A DNA stretch of 31,356 nt from Apostichopus parvimensis (Eukaryota; Echinodermata; Holothuroidea; Aspidochirotida; Stichopodidae), in the NCBI GenBank assembly GCA_000934455.1, contig KN894908.1, positions 1 through 31,356 on the forward strand. Direction: 5' to 3'. Of the stretch, positions 1 through 10,498 are shown in pieces. Numbering within the stretch: position 1 is the first letter of the stretch; the number at the start of each line of letters is the position of its first letter. The notes under the pieces are model-generated. The model was not told where the DNA came from and searched no databases. It saw only the letters and a program-made list of their open reading frames with translations. A program made the translations under genes and the position numbers.

Positions 1-1550
1 TTTTATCGGGTGGGTAGGAATAGTTTGACGATGCTGTCACCAGGCACTGACAATGATAAATGCAGTCTGGAAAACAGGACAAATTAGGGGAAAGTAGGGA
101 AAATGGAAAAACCTCTTTCTTGGGTCTTGAAATTCCTTGAATCTTGGAAGTTAAGTTTTGAAAAGTGATGGAAAATTCCATTTTTGAATAATGCCGCTTA
201 TTTGATGAGCATTTATTATGAAAGATGGAATTTTGGGCAAAAATTTGTTGATGTGTTCTCTTTACTGTGAGAATCTGTAAAATTTTGTAATGTTAGCAAA
301 GGCATCTGACCTTGCTGTATGTTCTGATCATACGCTAGGCCTAGACCTGTTAGTGTACTATAATGAGATTCACATGAGCAATGGGTTTAGGAAGTATGAG
401 GTAACCTTGGCAGCATGTATAAAAATGTGATGAACCGTTACTTAAGGCTATAGGGCATGCCAAGTTTGGGAATCACAGCTCTTTGATTGTGTCCGTCACC
501 ACCACACTTTAGTTTTAGCATAACGTTTTGCCAAAGATGCAATTGTGAGGCCTACACTAGGGAAGCTTGACATTATATCCTCATTAGTGTGTGTACATAG
601 GCTCCATGTTGTAACCTGTAAGACATGTTTGGGTCTGGAAAAAGCCTCCAGGGAATTTCATTTGATCATGAACAGTTGATATCAAGCACATCTTTATTGT
701 TCTTCATAACAAGGTTCATCAGGTAATGTAACATAACATGTAGATTTCAGACAAAAGGTTGATGCAGTACTTGGTGTCTATACAGTACTTACTGTATGTG
801 ATTGTCCAGTACAATAGCTGTATCAGGAACTTACTTAACATATGGTGTTTGTACAGGAAGAGCATAATTTGATTAAACACCAGATTTTCAGATGGCAGTT
901 GTAGACCTGGAAGTCAGGAGAAATTTGGTTACAAAACAGATGTTTAACTTCAGAAAGGTAGAATAGATTTCCAAGATAGAGGAAGTGGATGGCTCAGGGG
1001 TGGGGAAGTAGAGGTCGATGATGGGCACAGTGCTAAATTTGGCAGGTTTGGTCAAGGGCCGGTGCAGAGAGATAAGTTCTTACATTCTCAGACCGTTACC
1101 TTTTGGGGTTTACAGTGAAGATTTCCGAAATTCAAACGCTCTCGGAGTCTTTTAACGATCCCAGAACCCATTCAGTTTGGTGACCTTTCAACAGTGATAT
1201 CCAGTTTCTGCCAATTTCCTGATAGAACTGTACATGTTTGTGATCTCAAAGTTGTAAGTAGATTACTTATTAATGCTAGACTATTTAAGTAAGTACGTAA
1301 TAAAATCAAGAAGTATTGCAGACATTGTATTGTTACTGGGATGTACTAAGGGTGACTTTTAACATGTGTGCAGTATGGGCTGAAACTGCTATACTGTTGT
1401 GTGTCATCATGTCATCACTGCAAAGAATTAATGAAGGGAGTTGCTTTCTGTAAAAGATTAAGCAAAGGCTGAGGGAGGAGGTGTTGTCACATTTGTATTT
1501 TGCAAATTTATGTTTGTTGTGACTTGCAACAAGTTCCAGCACATTTATCA
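1..1550. other. no gene seen (BMPR2 intron or 5' flank)
   Basis: AT-rich, unique-looking sequence. I searched all frames for the BMPR2 N-lobe signature (GRGRYG..YKG, VAVKVF, EYYPNGSL) and found none. A 60-odd-base open stretch after TTTACAG near 1122 soon hits a stop. Confidence 0.5.
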
Positions 1551-1553
1551 ACC

Positions 1554-1990
1554 CTCAGGGAGAAAACGAGATATTCAGCCAACACATACAAGACAGACAA
1601 AAGTCATGTTTGTGATCTTAGTGGGTAAGGGAAGCGTACAAGAAGCCAATATTACAGTACTTACTTATTGTTCAAAGATTCACCTTAGGTGAGAGTTTCA
1701 CAGTGGCTTGTATAGGAATGCCTGCTCTTGTATCCTCTGAGGGAAAAAAATGAGATATTCAGCCAACACATACTAGACAAAATCATGTGTGTGATTCTCA
1801 GTGGGTGTTTCTATATCCAACTCATCAGGTATCTTGTAGTCACACAGTGAAGCATGCACGCCAAAAGTACAATACTGTTCCAAGAATTTCTAAGGTTGGT
1901 GAAACTGTCACAGTGGCTTGTTTGTGGTTGTCTGCTCAATAATAATGTGACTAAATGACGTATTGAGCCAAGACATACAAAGTCCTCTAT
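1554..1990. repeat. degenerate tandem repeat, unit about 180-210 bp
   Basis: The block GAGATATTCAGCCAACACAT occurs at 1568 and again at 1752, with a diverged third copy at 1957 (GACGTATTGAGCCAAGACAT). The accompanying block CACAGTGGCTTG occurs at 1699 and 1909, in each case followed by a TGCCTGCTC/TGTCTGCTC block. Spacings of 184, 205 and 210 bp indicate about two and a half old, indel-rich units. No coding capacity is evident. Confidence 0.65.
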
Positions 1991-2478
1991 GTTGTACTGT
2001 ACCTTTTAAAGCAGAAGTTGACATTACGTAACTTTCATTGGAAAGCAGACTTATTTTATAAGCATAATTTGGGATTTTGAAGTATCCAGAATGATTAAAT
2101 ATAAGGAATAATGTTTATCTAGTTTCACTCTAGGGGATGTGAAACAAATATGCTCTGTTTTAATTAATATTTAATACCAAGATTTTCGAAATCCAAAATT
2201 GTCAACGTACGCACTTTCCTATCTACCTAAACTACTTGATTGGGTTGTTTTAGCGCTGCGCCCTCACTTCATGGACACTGCCCTCTTCCCTCCTAATCTA
2301 CCATTCAAAGAAGAGACTATGTGTTTTCAATCTATAGATTTTTCTTCATCCAAATTTTGTATTCTTGCTTTGCATGCAATATTTTTTCTTGAATGATGGG
2401 TCCTTGCTATTACTTACAATACTCAATTATATGCTTTGTCTGTTTCTTGCTTTTCCCTCTCTCACTGTTGTCTTATAT

Positions 2479-2560
2479 GTGCCATGAGCGAATGTGTGGC
2501 GGATACCGGCGCATTACAAATGTCCGTCATTAATGTTATTATTATTCATTATCCGACGAA
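2479..2560 (+). repeat. retroposon 3'-end fragment with (TTA)n-type tail
   Basis: The sequence ...GATACCGGCGCATTACAAATGTCC... runs into a TTATTATTATT tail. This is the same architecture as the better preserved insertion at 4593-4794 read on the minus strand (GCGCTATATAAATATT... then TTATTATT). TCTTATAT flanks both sides (2471-2478 and 2561-2568) and may be a short target duplication, although 8 bp could be chance. Probably a short relic of a non-LTR or SINE-type element. Confidence 0.4.
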
Positions 2561-2898
2561 TCTTATATCAACAAAGTTTGGCATCGCTGTGGCATTGGCA
2601 AAGCGTTGAGAAAAGAGGTTGGATTATAATAAACTCAGTGTAAGGAAATATCCAAACACATAGAGCTTTGTTCTCTGTCCGAGCTGTATTCGGAAGTGTA
2701 AAGAAAAAATAATATTTTTTGTCGGAATGGGTTTTATAGCTCAGTTACTGGCAACACACTTGATCAGCATTTCTAGTAGTTGAAGAAATGGTCCTTCTGT
2801 TTGAATATCTATGTTCAGTAGGTGTATTATTAATATTATTGTACAAGTATTAACTCAATGGAGTTTAGTAGCATGCTCTATCTGTTGCCAAGTCATCC

Positions 2899-2940
2899 AA
2901 CCTCTGAAGAAGATCCTGCTAGGATCGAAACGTCTGGCCC
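2899..2940 (+). repeat. hammerhead-ribozyme-like repeat, copy 1
   Basis: The order of elements is CTGAAGA (2904-2910), one extra A, a perfect 6-bp hairpin GATCCT/AGGATC with loop GCT (2912-2926), GAAAC (2927-2931), then GTC (2932-2934). This matches the hammerhead core CUGANGA - helix II - GAAA - (helix III) - UH, apart from the extra A before helix II and a helix III of only AC/GT with no loop. Such minimal hammerheads are known in Penelope-like retroelements. Flanking helix I is poor in this copy (two G-C pairs with mismatches). Confidence 0.5.
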
Positions 2941-2999
2941 ACTAACTTGTACACAAGTTTGATTGGTAGGTGGTACTAAACACCATGCTGCTGCTTGAA

Positions 3000-4577
3000 A
3001 ATTATGTTTACTAGGCTGCTAAGTACTATATTAAAGTCACTTTCACAACCCTCCTGACAACCCCTCCCTTCCCCCTCCCACCTTAACCAAAACAGGGTTT
3101 ATCTACAGAACCAGACGCTAAAAGGTCTAGACTGAAACCATTTGCTAAAAATATGACTCATTCTCCAGTCACATTCAACATCCTGGGTATACAGTATCCT
3201 GGTATACAGTGATCAGTTATGCCACTCAACTGAGGTTACCCAGAGGACAAGAAGCTATTTCTGAACAACAGATCTGCTTCAAGGGATTTGACCTTCCATG
3301 TACAAAAGTCTAAAAAGTGATAATCTGGGTGAAACCCCTTTTTGACACCTGCCAGTTTCCACCAGACAAACCCTGCTGCTTACAGTAGACTACTGTAGGT
3401 TTTTAAGACATTTTAATTTAATATTGGTTAAATTATCAAAGTCTGTCATAGAGTATCAGGTCAGTGGTAGGATGGAAGTTTTTATGTCGAGTTTGAAATT
3501 TGACAGAAATGTTTCGGTTCATTGTCAGGGATAAACAAAGGCACATTCCACATGGAATCAGTTTCAACAGAATAAATACATGTCATTTTCCATAATTTCT
3601 CTGAAGAAGAAGGGTTTGGATCGTTCGACCACAAGTTTTTAAAGATCTTTAACATTGAAGTGTATGTTAATGGAGCTGATGCAGGTTTCTGTACCTGCCA
3701 CAAGCATGCCATTACATTTCTGTATACCATATATACTGTAGTTCTGTTTATTTCATGCCAACATACAAAGATGGTGCAGTACAACCCAATAATGCCAACA
3801 TATTGTGTATATATCTGAGCATTAAATATGACCAAACAACATTGGTAAATTTATGTAACATCTTTCCAAATGTTAATGAACACTGTTGAAGTATCAAGGA
3901 AAGTGCTACTGTTAGAATAAATGTACTCAATGAACCAAATATAAACAAGTACTGTTAATAGTTAAGAAAATATATACACTTTTACAACAAATTGATACTC
4001 TGTAAATTGGCAACATTTTTGGTACTAGTAGCCTATATCAGGTTAACAAAAATTGTGCATAAACATAAATTGTTAACGTTTATATCTTAAATACTCCCCT
4101 GTGTACCTAGATTATACTTTACCGATCCCATTTACGGTAGTAGGCATTCATCTTTCTGAAATGTGAAAGTAAGGTTCAGCATGTTTAACGTTTAATCACC
4201 ACTAAAATCTCCAGTGCATTATTCAAAGTACATTATGTTTGAATGTCACTGCATAATTTACTACTGTTGGGCTGCACTGTTATTCCTGAGAAATCTTTCT
4301 GCTCTCATTTTCACCACAAAACTCTGCTGTTTTTTTTTTGCCTGGATTTCGTAATCAGATTTGTCTGCTGATAAAATCAGCTTGTTAATTATCAAACAAA
4401 ATGGAGAATAATAAATATTGGCCTGATCAGCTTACAATACCTGTAACCCTTATTTGAGGTATGACTCACCGTATAACTAATTCATTTATAAATCTAAACT
4501 GCCTGCTGTATTCCTGAGATGTTTTGTATAAATTGTATTTTATTATTTATTTACTAGTTATCAAAAGTGGTCTAGGC
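3000..4577. other. no gene seen
   Basis: AT-rich sequence with no supported exon. It holds a small perfect palindrome, TACAGTAG-A-CTACTGTA at 3381-3397, and a 117-codon minus-strand open frame (3482-3835) with no recognisable domain, which I regard as chance. Confidence 0.45.
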
Positions 4578-4809
4578 TTTGGTCAGATTGATAATAATAA
4601 TAATAACAAGTAATATTTATATAGCGCATAAATCAGCAAAGCTGCTCAAAGCACTTTACAAATGTAAAACCTAAAAACAAAAGAGTAACAAAAACCAAAA
4701 TATGAAATATATAGAACCAATAAGGCAAAACATGTAAAAGCAACAATATAAAAAACACCCGTACTAAACGATACCAGAAAAAAATAAAAATATTTTTGGT
4801 CAGATTGAT
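4578..4809 (-). mobile_element. short retroposon insertion with 15-bp target duplication
   Basis: The 15-mer TTTGGTCAGATTGAT occurs perfectly at 4578-4592 and 4795-4809, bracketing about 202 bp. Next to the left copy is (AAT)n, which on the minus strand is a (TTA)n 3' tail. Just inside lies GCGCTATATAAATATT (minus strand), a layout typical of non-LTR retroposon 3' ends. The inserted body (4593-4794) has no open frame of note, so it is a SINE or a 5'-truncated LINE. The perfect duplication suggests a fairly recent insertion. It lies 66 bp upstream of the exon at 4876, inside the BMPR2 intron and in antisense orientation. Confidence 0.75.
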
Positions 4810-4835
4810 GAGATTCAAACAAACGTCATTTTTTT

Positions 4836-4853
4836 TCTCTCTCTCTCTCTCCC
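4836..4853. repeat. (TC)n microsatellite forming part of the polypyrimidine tract
   Basis: A TTTTTTTCTCTCTCTCTC-like run lies 20-45 bases before the acceptor at 4875 and probably serves as its pyrimidine tract. Confidence 0.6.
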
Positions 4854-4875
4854 TTCGCTTTGTTTTGCTCATCAG

Positions 4876-5036
4876 GAATGCACAAGCCGGCAGTCGTACA
4901 CCGTGACATCAACAGTAGAAATATCTTGGTCCGAACTGATGGCACTTGCTGTATCGGAGATTTTGGGTTTGCTATGAAGGTCTGCGGTGCCAGCATTGTC
5001 AGAGATGGAAATCAAGACAACAGTAATATCACTGAT
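4876..5036 (+). CDS. BMPR2: BMP type II receptor, kinase catalytic-loop exon (partial gene)
   Basis: First BMPR2 exon visible in the window. It opens after a pyrimidine-rich tract and the acceptor CAG at 4873-4875, starts with two bases of a split codon, and closes in phase 0 at a GTAAGT donor (5037). Its 53 full codons carry the catalytic loop HRDINSRN (exon residues 8-15; the Asp is the catalytic base) and the metal-binding DFG (28-30). The pattern KPA..HRD.NSRN.LV..DGTC.I.DFG is that of BMPR2 rather than of activin type II receptors. BMPR2 is a single-pass Ser/Thr kinase that binds BMPs with a type I receptor and phosphorylates the latter's GS box. The preceding exons (ligand-binding domain, membrane segment, kinase N-lobe with the lysine and Gly-rich loop) were not found in 1-4875 and should lie further upstream. 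Confidence 0.93.
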
Positions 5037-8000
5037 GTAAGTTTGTCTTCATGCAACTCGAGCAAAATTTCCTCAAATGTGCTACAACTGCAACTATTGG
5101 TCAATTGAGTTTGAACTTTAGAGCATGACTTGCTGGGCCTGCACAAAATTAATTTCAATATTGTGCAGACCATTCAAAAACACTGCTATAAGTGCAGGCT
5201 GTATAAGACTTACTAATTTTGAGAACTAACCCTTCTTTACAGCTGAGGCTCCTCAAACAAAGTGACTGGATTAATAGTATGTATAGTCTAACTAACACAC
5301 GGTCTATTATGTCAGTTCATTAGATGCAACACAAAACTCAATAGAAAAATATTAATAAAGCCTTTATGGCCTAAAATGATATGCTTACAATGTATCATAA
5401 ATTTTTTAAAGATAAATTGTTTTGGATGTCATCCTTCCGGAAATTTCTAACATGTCAGGCAGGTACTGGAGACCATTTATAACTTTGTGTAAATAGCTCA
5501 GTTGCATTGGTGAAAAGGCAGAAGCATCACACAAAAAGTTAAACAGCCAGTTGAGCCCAAAGTAATATTTCTTGTATGATTTTAGAGGCAGAATAGCACA
5601 ACTTGGTAAAACTGCAGAATGGAATCGAAATGTGGGTTTTCGGAGGTTTGCGCGGGTCAGCCGGTTTGGATGTCTAAATGTGGGTCAAACCTGCAAAATG
5701 CAGGTCACTTGGGAGTTGTGAATATCACAATTTTCAGGTGTTTTCCTTTTTTACCCATTTTAATATTCTGTTTTAAATGTGCAGGGTAATTCAAGTATAG
5801 ATTCACAGATGGATAAAAGGTCTGACTGACAATTCTCCCATATATGCGTAGTGATCTGCTAAACTTTCCAGTTATTAGTCAATCCAATTATAATACAGAG
5901 ATTAGTTGTCAAGATTATCTTCCGTTACCACTGAATTCTAAGCTTCTCACAGCCTGTGAGGTATTTGCCTGTAGTCTGTGTGAAATATATGCACTTAACA
6001 TTACTGTATCAACTATGATGATAATGAAGAATGTGAGAGCTAGAATGATTTACTCTGACAGCGTCTGTGCAGACATAAGGCTCCTACAGATTCATTGCAG
6101 ACACACTGTGCACGCACACAGTAATGTAACAGTGAAGTGCTGCAATGTAGCACTATATCAATACTCGTTGGATGTGGCGGCTTGGTATGATAGGCAGGTG
6201 AGGTTCCCTTGGGATGGCTTGGTCTTTTGAATGAATGTATGTGTTTATTAAATGTTTGGTTCTTCCTGGGCAGGGTGTCTGGATCACTCCCAGATTTATC
6301 TTCAGCCTAAGTCCCGAGAGGGTCTGTTGGGTGTCTGTTGAACTTCCTCCGAGGGCTAATATTTCAAATCCATGAACATTCATGACACAACTTTTGAACT
6401 TTGATAGGAATGACTGATTATAAAAGTTAATTAATTAATGCCCTATTCATGGTAAGTAAGGTAGGGCACTCTTAATTTGATTACTGTTATATTGATATGT
6501 ATATTTGTCAGAGCAACAAAGTATTCTGTATGCTTTACCTTCTTTAGAAATGAACAACTGTATCAGTAAGACATTGTGATGCTTTGGTTATTATGTTCAG
6601 TCTTGTTGATAACTGAATTATTCAATTCTCTCATACACAAATCTGCCCTGGATCTATATTGACTAATATTGCATATAAAATGATGCTTTAGGCTACCAGT
6701 CAGTAGAATATTGCTATCCTCTCACCTCAAGTAATCATTTCACAGATTTCTTGTTACAATGCTAATGTGTTCTTGAAGCTTATTTCAGGCATTTTCTGCC
6801 TCTCAAATGACTTTGAATGAATGCTGTAGTTTCATCTGCTTTCCTTCATTAGAAATGTGACAACTGCAGAGCAGTTGCTAACTTTGGTCGGAACCCCTGG
6901 GTAGTATGGTAACTTGTTCCTTCTGCATTCAACATGAGAACTAACTTTATTATGGGCATACATACAGTAGGCCTAGAATGTTACTACATACAGGCTGCAC
7001 AGGCTATATTGCCGCCTCCTCTCTGGAAACACTCATTCTTGATATGTTGCCAGTTATTCAAAACCAAGCTGATAAGTGTGCTACTGTAGCTTGGATCCAG
7101 TTCGATGTGTAATGTCAGCTGAAAACATAACAATTGCGATACTACGGAAATATGTATACACACACATATATACACATATATATATACACGTATATATATC
7201 AACAGTGTATTGTGTTCCTGTCATTGTTAGAAAGCAAATCAACAGCATTTCGCTAGCATTTTTACTATAAAGTACTGCTGCTTCAACTTCTTTTTAAACA
7301 GTGCTCAATGTTCTGTTACAAAAGCGGGCAATTTGCTTGATACTATGATTGATACAGTCAATGCAACTGGAAACAAAATTTGAATACAGAATTAGAAATC
7401 TATGTAAATTGTGACAAATTCCTAATCTTGTGTTGTATCTGATATGGCTCCAGCATTCCTGAAATTGTTTTTACTGGTACTGTAAACTGTTAGCACAATT
7501 AAACTCCCACATCTGTAGACCTATCCTTCTCTTTGTATGCATCGGTGACATAAACAATTTTGAAAGCTAATTATCTCAGTTTTTGGCCATATGTGTGAAT
7601 CATGCAGAGGATTTTCCTGTGTCCTGAATTATAATAACGTCAACATGATGTCTGTTCATACGTACAGTAGTGTGAAGGGAGGCTCCCTACATAAACAGGA
7701 AAACTCAAGGGAATGATAACCAGTGGACTTGGAGATCGTCAGTCTGCCAAAACTTTGAACATAAAAATGAATCAACCACTAGTTTGAATTGCAGTAGATA
7801 TCTGAGAGGTCTTTATGAAATTTAGTAATATTCTTGTGAGTAACACATTTCTTGATATATTGAAATGTGACCCCTGGTAGACTTTGTGCAAGATGTGTGC
7901 AATCAGTCCTGTGAGCTTTGATCATAGATCTAGTTAAGGTTAGAAGTTCAATGTAGTAGAAATGTAGGAGGGACATAGAGTCCCCTTCAAGGACCCTATG

Positions 8001-8437
8001 AAAGCAACTTAAAAGGACAGAAACCTCCTGTTGTGATTCCTGAAATAACCATGTAAAGCCTCTCACCATAGACACTTTCAGGAATGATAACCAACCTAAA
8101 TGTAAAATCATGGCATTTGTTGAAAGTCCTGTGAGAAAAGAATTTTTAACAAACATTTAAGCTACTGAAGACTTGCTGTAACTTCAGATAATGACCTTTG
8201 GTGTTCTTAAACTTGGAAAACATGAAAAAATCATGGACAATCTTTGTACACCTGAATTCAGCATTCTAACTTCCAGCCTGTTGAGATTGAGAATCTGAAG
8301 CCTCTAATGGTAGGCAATGTTCAAAAGATAGGATTGATTTAAAGTACTTCTGTAGTTACTTTTCATGTATATTTTATAATTGGTTTTTTTTGTTGAATTT
8401 TTTCGTTAACCTTCATAATATTCTTTCCATTCATCAG
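5037..8437 (+). other. BMPR2: BMPR2 intron, 3.4 kb
   Basis: Bounded by GTAAGT and TTCATCAG. It contains an alternating AC/AT microsatellite near 7157-7200. A 128-codon + frame (5844-6230) and a 125-codon - frame (7779-8156) have no recognisable motif. No exon-like segment homologous to BMPR2 was found inside. Confidence 0.8.
7157..7200. repeat. AC/AT dinucleotide microsatellite
   Basis: Alternating purine-pyrimidine stretch of TATACACACACATATATACAC type, roughly 44 bp long, in a BMPR2 intron. Confidence 0.75.
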
Positions 8438-8585
8438 GTCGGAACTGTCCGCTACATGGCTCCTGAAGTCTTAGATGGTGCTGTTAATCTGCGAGATTGC
8501 GAGTGTGCCCTCAAACAGGTAGACATCTACAGTCTTGGGTTGGTTCTGTGGGAGCTAGCAACAAGGTGTAAAGATTTATACCCTG
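8438..8585 (+). CDS. BMPR2: BMP type II receptor, activation-segment exon
   Basis: Second visible BMPR2 exon, preceded by a TTCCATTCATCAG acceptor and ended by a GTAAGT donor at 8586. It enters in phase 0 and leaves one base of a glycine codon. It begins [12 protein letters not shown], so it carries the P+1 loop and the APE motif (exon residues 8-10). [17 protein letters not shown] follows, a stretch nearly identical to that of vertebrate BMPR2, and then the helix-F region [11 protein letters not shown] with the conserved Asp. It joins the previous exon without a frame change to give ...[14 protein letters not shown]. The intron before it is about 3.4 kb. Confidence 0.95.
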
Positions 8586-9726
8586 GTAAGTAAGCCTTCA
8601 TAGTGTTATAGTCAACTGTTTACAGCAATATGTAGTAATTTAACCGAACTCTATTTGCTGAAGTATGACTATCACTGGTTTTTCTATTGCTAAGAGCTTT
8701 TAATCATTGCTTACTCCTTGAGCTTAATACTAAGGGCTATATATTTATGTTAACTATTATTGTCATAAGAAGTGGCTATTGATGTTAAAAATCTGAGTTT
8801 CCCAGCACATCACGTTTTCCATGGTCGGTAAAAATTCCCAACTGCACAAATTGAATTAGTATCCTGCAAAAGATGAGGTATCGCAAAATTTTGTTATAAT
8901 TTAGAAATATTACAATGATGCATTGGATTCAGTTTGAAGTCGTTGAAAAAATAAGCAAGAATTTGATTGGTATTGATATAACTAGCTGCTTTACTCTCTG
9001 GTTACTGTGTAGAATGACTGATGAATTGTCGTTTGTACACTCCTGAAGGAAGAAAAAAACTTGTAGAGGCATAAAACTTGAAACTGTCATTTGACTGAGA
9101 CAGGGAAGGAAGGGAATGAATGATGTTTGCCGAGATCCTTTCACCGTATCAAGTGCTTCATATCATTGACAATTCAGTGTATGTGCGTGCGTGCGCGTGT
9201 GTGTGTGTAGAGCAAAAACAAACACAAAAAGTTCTCACATCCACAAAAAACATTGTAAAAAAAAACAAACAGACACAGCACACAGGAAAAAAAAAAACAC
9301 AACAATTTTTTTCAACGGTGTTTGACAACTGGTGCTTATTAGCAATGGTGTGGCACTGTCCTTTTGGGTGTACCAGTCACCTTTGAAGTGTTAACATCTG
9401 AGACCTCTTTTGCCAAACGCGACCGACTACTGAAATTGACTGTTTTATTAAAATTACATTTTGGTGTATAAATGTTAGCAGACTTTGTTATTTGAGCAAG
9501 TTCATCTGGTAAAATTTGCAAAATTATTGAGGGCTCCTCTGGAAAGCAGTGCATCTGCACTGAGCAGGACTACCCTCATTAAAGATGACATAAATAATAA
9601 AAAATATATAAAAAATGTCAGACCCTCTTACTTTAGTTTATACATTTAACCTACAGTCTTTTCTCAGTATGATTGTCATGTTTACTGTAATAGGATGAAA
9701 TGTGTCTGTCCATTGCCACCTCTCAG
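8586..9726 (+). other. BMPR2: BMPR2 intron, 1.1 kb
   Basis: GTAAGT...CTCTCAG intron. It contains a TGCG/GT microsatellite at about 9180-9208 and A-rich tracts at 9244-9300. Nothing else recognised. Confidence 0.8.
9180..9208. repeat. (GTGC)n/(GT)n microsatellite
   Basis: Runs of GTGCGTGCGTGCGC followed by GTGTGTGTGTG. Confidence 0.75.
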
Positions 9727-9863
9727 GTACTGTGCCGCCAACATACAAGCTTCCGTTTCAAGACAAGGTCGGTCTTCATCCATCATTCGCTGATATGCAG
9801 GTCTTAGTTTGTACAGAGAGAGAGCGACCTGCTTTCCCAGATGAGTGGAAGGATAATCATATG
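9727..9863 (+). CDS. BMPR2: BMP type II receptor, kinase C-lobe exon
   Basis: Third visible BMPR2 exon. The acceptor CCACCTCTCAG ends at 9726; the first two bases complete the split Gly codon. The donor GTAAGA starts at 9864, so the exon leaves in phase 0. It encodes TVPPTYKLPFQDKVG, then LHPSFADMQVLV and the stretch RPAFPDEW. These match kinase subdomain X of BMPR2 (vertebrate: ..[28 protein letters not shown]). It packs in the C-lobe and carries no catalytic residue. No frame break or stop is present. Confidence 0.95.
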
Positions 9864-10498
9864 GTAAGATTCTTTGAATCATCAAAGAATATAAACAGCA
9901 AAGGTTGAAACATAGCCAGGGAGTGGAATTTGATGTTGAATCTTTACTTTGTCACAATCAGGTTTTCTATAATACAGAGAGTAATATTTTCCTTTCGCCG
10001 AAAGTGTTCTAAATCTTTCCATCAAATCATTTACAGAAGTTAACTTCTCCCTTGGAAGAATGGTTTGTAATTAAGAATGTCATTCAATAGGATAAAGAGG
10101 GGCTAGTTTTATTACTTATGTAATGTTTATTATAACTTAAGTCTGATAATTTAGTGATTGTTGCTGTTGGATTCATATCATATATATATGAACCTCTTGA
10201 ATGACCACGGTAAGGGTCCATTGTTTTTTACATATATGAGGGACCGGTATTGAATGTCTTCAGATTTCAAGATGAAAACAGTTTTTTCTTTGTCAGATAT
10301 TGTAATGGACTTATTACCTGTGTGGTCCCTATGTAGGACAAGCTTATAAGTAGGTTTTAAGTTTGTTCATTTTGTCCGTGATTATTTGGAAAGTGTTGTG
10401 TAATGTAGCATGGAGATTGTTCTAAGCTTAGCAGGCTTTCAAATTTTTGAAGGCAAACCGGGAGATTTTTTACCCATTTCCTAAACTTTTCTTTCTAG
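9864..10498 (+). other. BMPR2: BMPR2 intron, 0.6 kb
   Basis: GTAAGA...TTTCTAG intron, AT-rich, with a short (AT)n near 10180. No feature seen. Confidence 0.8.

Noticed and set aside
1121..1256. Possible exon between TTTACAG and GTAAGT
   Set aside because: Good-looking splice sites, but all three frames contain a stop (the longest reads about 22 codons to TGA) and none resembles BMPR2.
3482..3835. 117-codon minus-strand open frame
   Set aside because: No domain, low-complexity feel, no transposase or reverse-transcriptase motif.
5844..6230. 128-codon + strand open frame in a BMPR2 intron
   Set aside because: No recognisable motif, and no reason to break the well-supported intron. In AT-rich DNA of this length roughly one such frame on six strands-and-phases is expected by chance (rough estimate).
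7779..8156. 125-codon minus-strand open frame in the same intron
   Set aside because: Begins with ATG and looks somewhat protein-like, but has no known domain, no splice context and falls within chance length.
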